Translations under genes and position numbers: made by a program | Part shown: piece after piece, positions 6,772 to 9,287 of the stretch | How the letters are laid out: each line of letters begins with the position of its first letter | Numbering within the stretch: the stretch's first letter is position 1 | NCBI GenBank assembly: GCA_035577685.1 | Contig: DATLVC010000309.1 | Coordinates: 1-9,287, forward strand | Reading direction: 5' to 3' | From: CAIYRG01 sp035577685 | GTDB taxonomy: Bacteria > Pseudomonadota > Alphaproteobacteria > Micropepsales > Micropepsaceae | Length of the DNA stretch: 9,287 bases | Notes under the pieces: model-generated | What the model saw: the letters and a program-made list of their open reading frames with translations, nothing else | What the model was told of the DNA's origin: nothing | The model's database searches: none

Positions 6772-7242
6772 TTACCCCGCCCGATAGGTTGCCTGTACCC
6801 GCTTGGAGCGTTCCAAATAGAGCAGCCAGGCGCCGGCCAGAAGGATCTCGCGGGTGCCGGTCACCAGGGCCGGCCGGCGAAGCTGACTGGCGAGCGCAGG
6901 ATCGGCCAACGGCATTACCGCTGCCATCAGAGCGATGCCCAAAACCAGAACGCCCAGTGTCAGCATGGTGATGAAATAGATTTTCGCGATAGTCACCGCG
7001 TTTGGGCGCTGCTGATAGAGCCCCAATCCCGCGTAGAAGGCGAACGCCGCCAGCGCGAGTTCGAACAGGGCTTGGAAAACGAGTGCGCCCTGCAAAGCCG
7101 GCGATTGGCTCGCGGCCTGCCACGCGCCGAGCAGTCCCAGAATCGCCAGAAGCGGAATGAGCACTATCAAATAAAGACAGAGCCCCAAGAGCCAGCCGCG
7201 CACCCCCCGAAGCCCGTGTTCAGCCGTATCGCCTGCACCCAT
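6772..7242 (-). CDS. DUF2569-like four-helix membrane protein
   Basis: This is a 156-residue integral membrane protein of unknown function. Hydrophobic segments lie at about 17-40, 53-76, 86-110 and 131-144. The N-terminal GLRGVRGWLLGLCLYLIV resembles the GGWL entry into helix 1 of DUF2569. The C-terminal YLERSKRVQATY resembles the SKRVxxTF end of that family, after which the protein stops. A purine-rich GGGGGACGAGG immediately precedes the ATG at 7242, in the 12-base gap after the plsC stop, so it is probably the fourth gene of the ftsX operon. No catalytic residues are evident. The family call is from pattern memory and fairly secure at both ends; the function is open. Confidence 0.7.
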   Translation of the reverse strand: MGAGDTAEHGLRGVRGWLLGLCLYLIVLIPLLAILGLLGAWQAASQSPALQGALVFQALFELALAAFAFYAGLGLYQQRPNAVTIAKIYFITMLTLGVLVLGIALMAAVMPLADPALASQLRRPALVTGTREILLAGAWLLYLERSKRVQATYRAG

Positions 7243-7254
7243 CCTCGTCCCCCG

Positions 7255-8010
7255 TCATATCGGACGTTTATAGTCCATGCCTATGCCTTCGCGCGAATGG
7301 GCACTGGTGTTGCCCTCTTCGAGCAGCCGGTTCGTCGCCGCTTCGATGCGCTGTTCGAGTTCTATCATGAAGGCCTGCCGCGAAAGGCCGGGTGGAATGG
7401 GATCGAGGAATTCCACCACGATTGTGCCTGGCCGTTTCCAAAATCCGTTCCAGTACAGGCCGGAATTGTGCGCCACCGGGACACATGGCGCGGACAGCAG
7501 CGAATAGAGCGCGGCCACCCCCGGTTTATAATCCGGCCGTGCTCCGGGATTCTTGCGCGTGCCCTCCGGAAAGATGACGACAGGCCGGTCCTCATCGAGC
7601 GCGTGTTTCGCCGCGGCGCCCATGACGCGAATGGCCTTGGCCCCGGCCGAGCGGTCGATGGCGATCATTTGCATCTTGCGGCAATACCAGCCGTAGAGCG
7701 GAATGTTGAGCAGCGATTGCTTCAACACGATGGCAGGCCGTGGCAACAGGGAGAGAAACGCCATCGTTTCCCACATGCTGAAATGCTTCGAGGCGACCAG
7801 CACGCGCGGCTCGCTGAGCCTGCCGCGCACCTCCACGCCGGTGCCGGCGATCCACCGCAATCCGAAGAGCACGAGCCTGGACCATATATGGGCGGCGATG
7901 AAGGTCGCGCGCCGCGGCAGCAACAACAGCGGCAGGAGGCCGACATTCATAAGGACCGAGACCGCGCCGAACCAGAGCAGGAACAGCGTCGAGCGCAGGA
8001 AAAGGATCAT
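7255..8010 (-). CDS. plsC: 1-acylglycerol-3-phosphate acyltransferase (PlsC/LPLAT family)
   Basis: It probably transfers an acyl chain to the sn-2 position of lysophosphatidic acid to make phosphatidic acid at the inner membrane. The protein has 251 residues. An N-terminal hydrophobic segment (about 2-31) anchors it. The catalytic block is H76-FSMW-E81, an HX4E variant of the usual HX4D, within KHFSMWE. IDR (118-120) and FPEGTR (147-152) are the substrate-phosphate-binding motifs, and CVPVAHNSG is the fourth block. The HX4E form occurs in a proteobacterial subgroup and need not mean loss of activity; a different acyl acceptor (for example lyso-ornithine lipid) cannot be excluded. It starts 3 bases after the YdcF-like stop, which indicates one transcript. 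Confidence 0.88.
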   Translation of the reverse strand: MILFLRSTLFLLWFGAVSVLMNVGLLPLLLLPRRATFIAAHIWSRLVLFGLRWIAGTGVEVRGRLSEPRVLVASKHFSMWETMAFLSLLPRPAIVLKQSLLNIPLYGWYCRKMQMIAIDRSAGAKAIRVMGAAAKHALDEDRPVVIFPEGTRKNPGARPDYKPGVAALYSLLSAPCVPVAHNSGLYWNGFWKRPGTIVVEFLDPIPPGLSRQAFMIELEQRIEAATNRLLEEGNTSAHSREGIGMDYKRPI

Positions 8011-8013
8011 GCC

Positions 8014-8649
8014 TCAGCCATGAGCCAGCGCGCCGGCAACCGAAACGCGAACCACGCTCGCAAGATATTTGACATATTCACCCTGGAGGCGCTTTGCGTT
8101 TCCCCAGGAGAGCATGCTCACCGGATCGGCCGCCACCGGATAGGGCACGAGCTTCACATCCGGCATTTCGGCGCCGAATTCCACCAGGCTGCGCGGCATG
8201 TGGTAATTGGTGGTCACGATGATCAGGCTGCCATAGCGATGCGCCCGCGCCCAGCGTGCGGCCTCGGCGGCATTGCCGCGCGTATCGAGCGCGGCAAAAC
8301 CGAGATCGGCGCAGCAATCGAAGGCCGGGCCGCCATGCAGCAGCGTTTTCAAAGCGCGCTTGGAGAGGACCCTGTTGACGCCTGTGATCAGCAATCTTTG
8401 GCCATCGCCCTTTTCCAGAAGCGTCACGGCCGGGGCCAGCCGGCCGCCTTCGCCGGTCAGTGCCACGATGGCATCGGCCTTAGCTGCGGACCCGGCGCGG
8501 GGCGCAGGCAAATTGAGGACAAAAGCCGAAAAGCCGATCGCGTAAGACACCAGCGCGGCGATACCGAGACCGAACAGCAAGGGGAGGCCGCGACGGCGTT
8601 TTCTTCCGCGGTTCGCAGACGCGTCGCTGTGCTGTCGCGTGGTCATCAT
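8014..8649 (-). CDS. YdcF/SanA-like DUF218 membrane-anchored protein
   Basis: This is a 211-residue protein. A basic N-terminus (RGRKRRR, 14-20) precedes one membrane helix (about 22-46), so the DUF218 domain is predicted to face the periplasm. Domain landmarks are ADAIVALTGEGGR (58-70), LLITGVN (86-92), TRGNAAEAARWA (123-134) and the signature VTTNYHMPRS (145-154). Family members such as SanA and ElyC affect envelope and peptidoglycan-precursor metabolism in E. coli, but the biochemical activity is unsettled. The open frame extends upstream to 8874, but that part overlaps ftsX and is not protein-like for this family. The tandem ATGs at 8649 and 8646, with AGG just upstream and a 20-base gap after the ftsX stop, are the natural start. 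It is followed 3 bases later by plsC. Confidence 0.82.
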   Translation of the reverse strand: MMTTRQHSDASANRGRKRRRGLPLLFGLGIAALVSYAIGFSAFVLNLPAPRAGSAAKADAIVALTGEGGRLAPAVTLLEKGDGQRLLITGVNRVLSKRALKTLLHGGPAFDCCADLGFAALDTRGNAAEAARWARAHRYGSLIIVTTNYHMPRSLVEFGAEMPDVKLVPYPVAADPVSMLSWGNAKRLQGEYVKYLASVVRVSVAGALAHG

Positions 8650-8669
8650 CGGCCTGGATTTTAGCGCAG

Positions 8670-9287
8670 CTAATAGAGTTCGTGCAGCGCCGCGATAACT
8701 GAAACTCGCGCCGTTGCCCAGGCGATGATGGCCGCGGCGGCGGGAATAGAGGCAAGCCAGGGCAGTTCCTGCCAGGGCAGCCCCAGAGGAGGCAGGAACG
8801 AGACGGTCGACAGCCCAAGCTGGTCGAGGCTGCCCGCCGCGACGAAAACCAGGGCGGCAAAGGCTGCCCCGCACGCCGCCGCGATCCCGGCTGCCACGAA
8901 ATAATGAAATTCGAAGGCGCGCGCGATGAAGCGGTCCTTCGCGCCCATCAGATGGAGCAATTGCACGATGTCATGGTGGGCCGCGAGGCCGGCGCGCGTG
9001 GCAAAGGCGACGGTGGCCGCGGTTCCCATCGCGATCAGTGCCAGGATCGCCAGGGCCGCCAATACGACGCTGCTCGCCGTGGTTTTGAGCCGTCCGATCC
9101 AGCGGCCGATATCATCGAGCACCGCATGGGGTGCTGCACTTTTCAAACGCTGTTGCAGGGCGCCGAGGTCGGGCGTGGCGCCGGGCGCCAGCCGCACATC
9201 GATGAGGCGCGGGAAGGGCAGCGCCGCAATCACCGCGTCATGCCCGAGCCAGGGTTCCACCAACGCCAGATTGTCGGCATCCGACAG
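8670..9287 (-). CDS. ftsX: Cell-division protein FtsX, C-terminal part
   Basis: FtsX is the inner-membrane partner of the ATPase FtsE; in other bacteria the pair activates peptidoglycan hydrolases at the division site. The frame is open to the right edge, so only the last 205 residues are present and the start lies outside the window; a TTG inside it (9261-9263) is an ordinary leucine codon. Visible here are the end of the periplasmic domain (VEPWLGHDAVIAALPFPRLIDV and DDIGRWIGRLK), a membrane helix (SSVVLAALAILALIAMGTAATVAF), the cytoplasmic loop motif HHDIVQLLHLMGAKDRFIAR typical of FtsX, and two further helices, ending in ALHELY. ftsE would be expected beyond the right edge. It heads a minus-strand run with the YdcF-like gene and plsC. 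Confidence 0.9.
   Translation of the reverse strand: MSDADNLALVEPWLGHDAVIAALPFPRLIDVRLAPGATPDLGALQQRLKSAAPHAVLDDIGRWIGRLKTTASSVVLAALAILALIAMGTAATVAFATRAGLAAHHDIVQLLHLMGAKDRFIARAFEFHYFVAAGIAAACGAAFAALVFVAAGSLDQLGLSTVSFLPPLGLPWQELPWLASIPAAAAIIAWATARVSVIAALHELY

Noticed and set aside
6751..8664. A 637-codon open frame on the plus strand.
   Set aside because: It runs antisense across DUF2569, plsC and the YdcF-like gene, all of which have recognisable motifs. Its own translation is rich in Arg, His, Gln and Pro without a recognisable domain. Long antisense frames are expected in GC-rich genes.
8650..8874. A 75-codon N-terminal extension of the YdcF-like gene.
   Set aside because: It overlaps the 3' end of ftsX almost completely, has no membrane or DUF218 character, and the tandem ATG at 8649/8646 with AGG upstream fits family length.

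Overview
The window is a GC-rich, densely packed piece of a bacterial chromosome, most likely from an alphaproteobacterium. The evidence is the gene content and order: a long chorismate mutase, then hisC, then a TyrA-type dehydrogenase ending against a DUF2125 gene, and an ftsX / YdcF-like / plsC run. A GTTC-N7-GTTC motif of the kind bound by alphaproteobacterial LexA agrees with this. I cannot place it to order or genus. There are no tRNAs, rRNAs, CRISPR arrays, transposases or integrases, and base composition looks even throughout, so this is housekeeping chromosome and not a mobile island.

Left part, positions 1-3237. A gene running off the left edge on the minus strand starts at 180 and looks like the N-terminus of a SAM-dependent methyltransferase. 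It diverges across a 131-bp gap (promoter candidate and a short palindrome) from a three-gene plus-strand operon. The operon encodes a 300-residue chorismate mutase with a degenerate prephenate-dehydratase/ACT-like tail, a HisC-type PLP aminotransferase, and a prephenate/arogenate dehydrogenase. Each junction is a 4-base ATGA stop/start overlap, so translation is probably coupled. Together they could take chorismate to prephenate and on to tyrosine, with the HisC protein serving as aromatic and/or histidinol-phosphate aminotransferase.

Right part, positions 3211-9287, all minus strand. Reading in the direction of transcription: ftsX (3' part only), a YdcF/DUF218 membrane-anchored protein, a PlsC acyltransferase and a DUF2569 four-helix membrane protein. 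These are spaced by 20, 3 and 12 bases and form an envelope-related operon. A 99-bp gap follows, then a class II (adenosylcobalamin-dependent) ribonucleotide reductase, then after 105 bp a DUF2125 membrane-anchored protein. The DUF2125 gene runs tail-to-tail into the dehydrogenase gene with a 27-bp overlap.

The most notable points are the candidate SOS (LexA) box in front of the B12-dependent reductase, the P-protein-like but catalytically eroded tail of the chorismate mutase, and the overlapping 3' ends of the two converging operons. I see no clear evidence of a wholly new system; most of the window is recognisable core metabolism and envelope biology.
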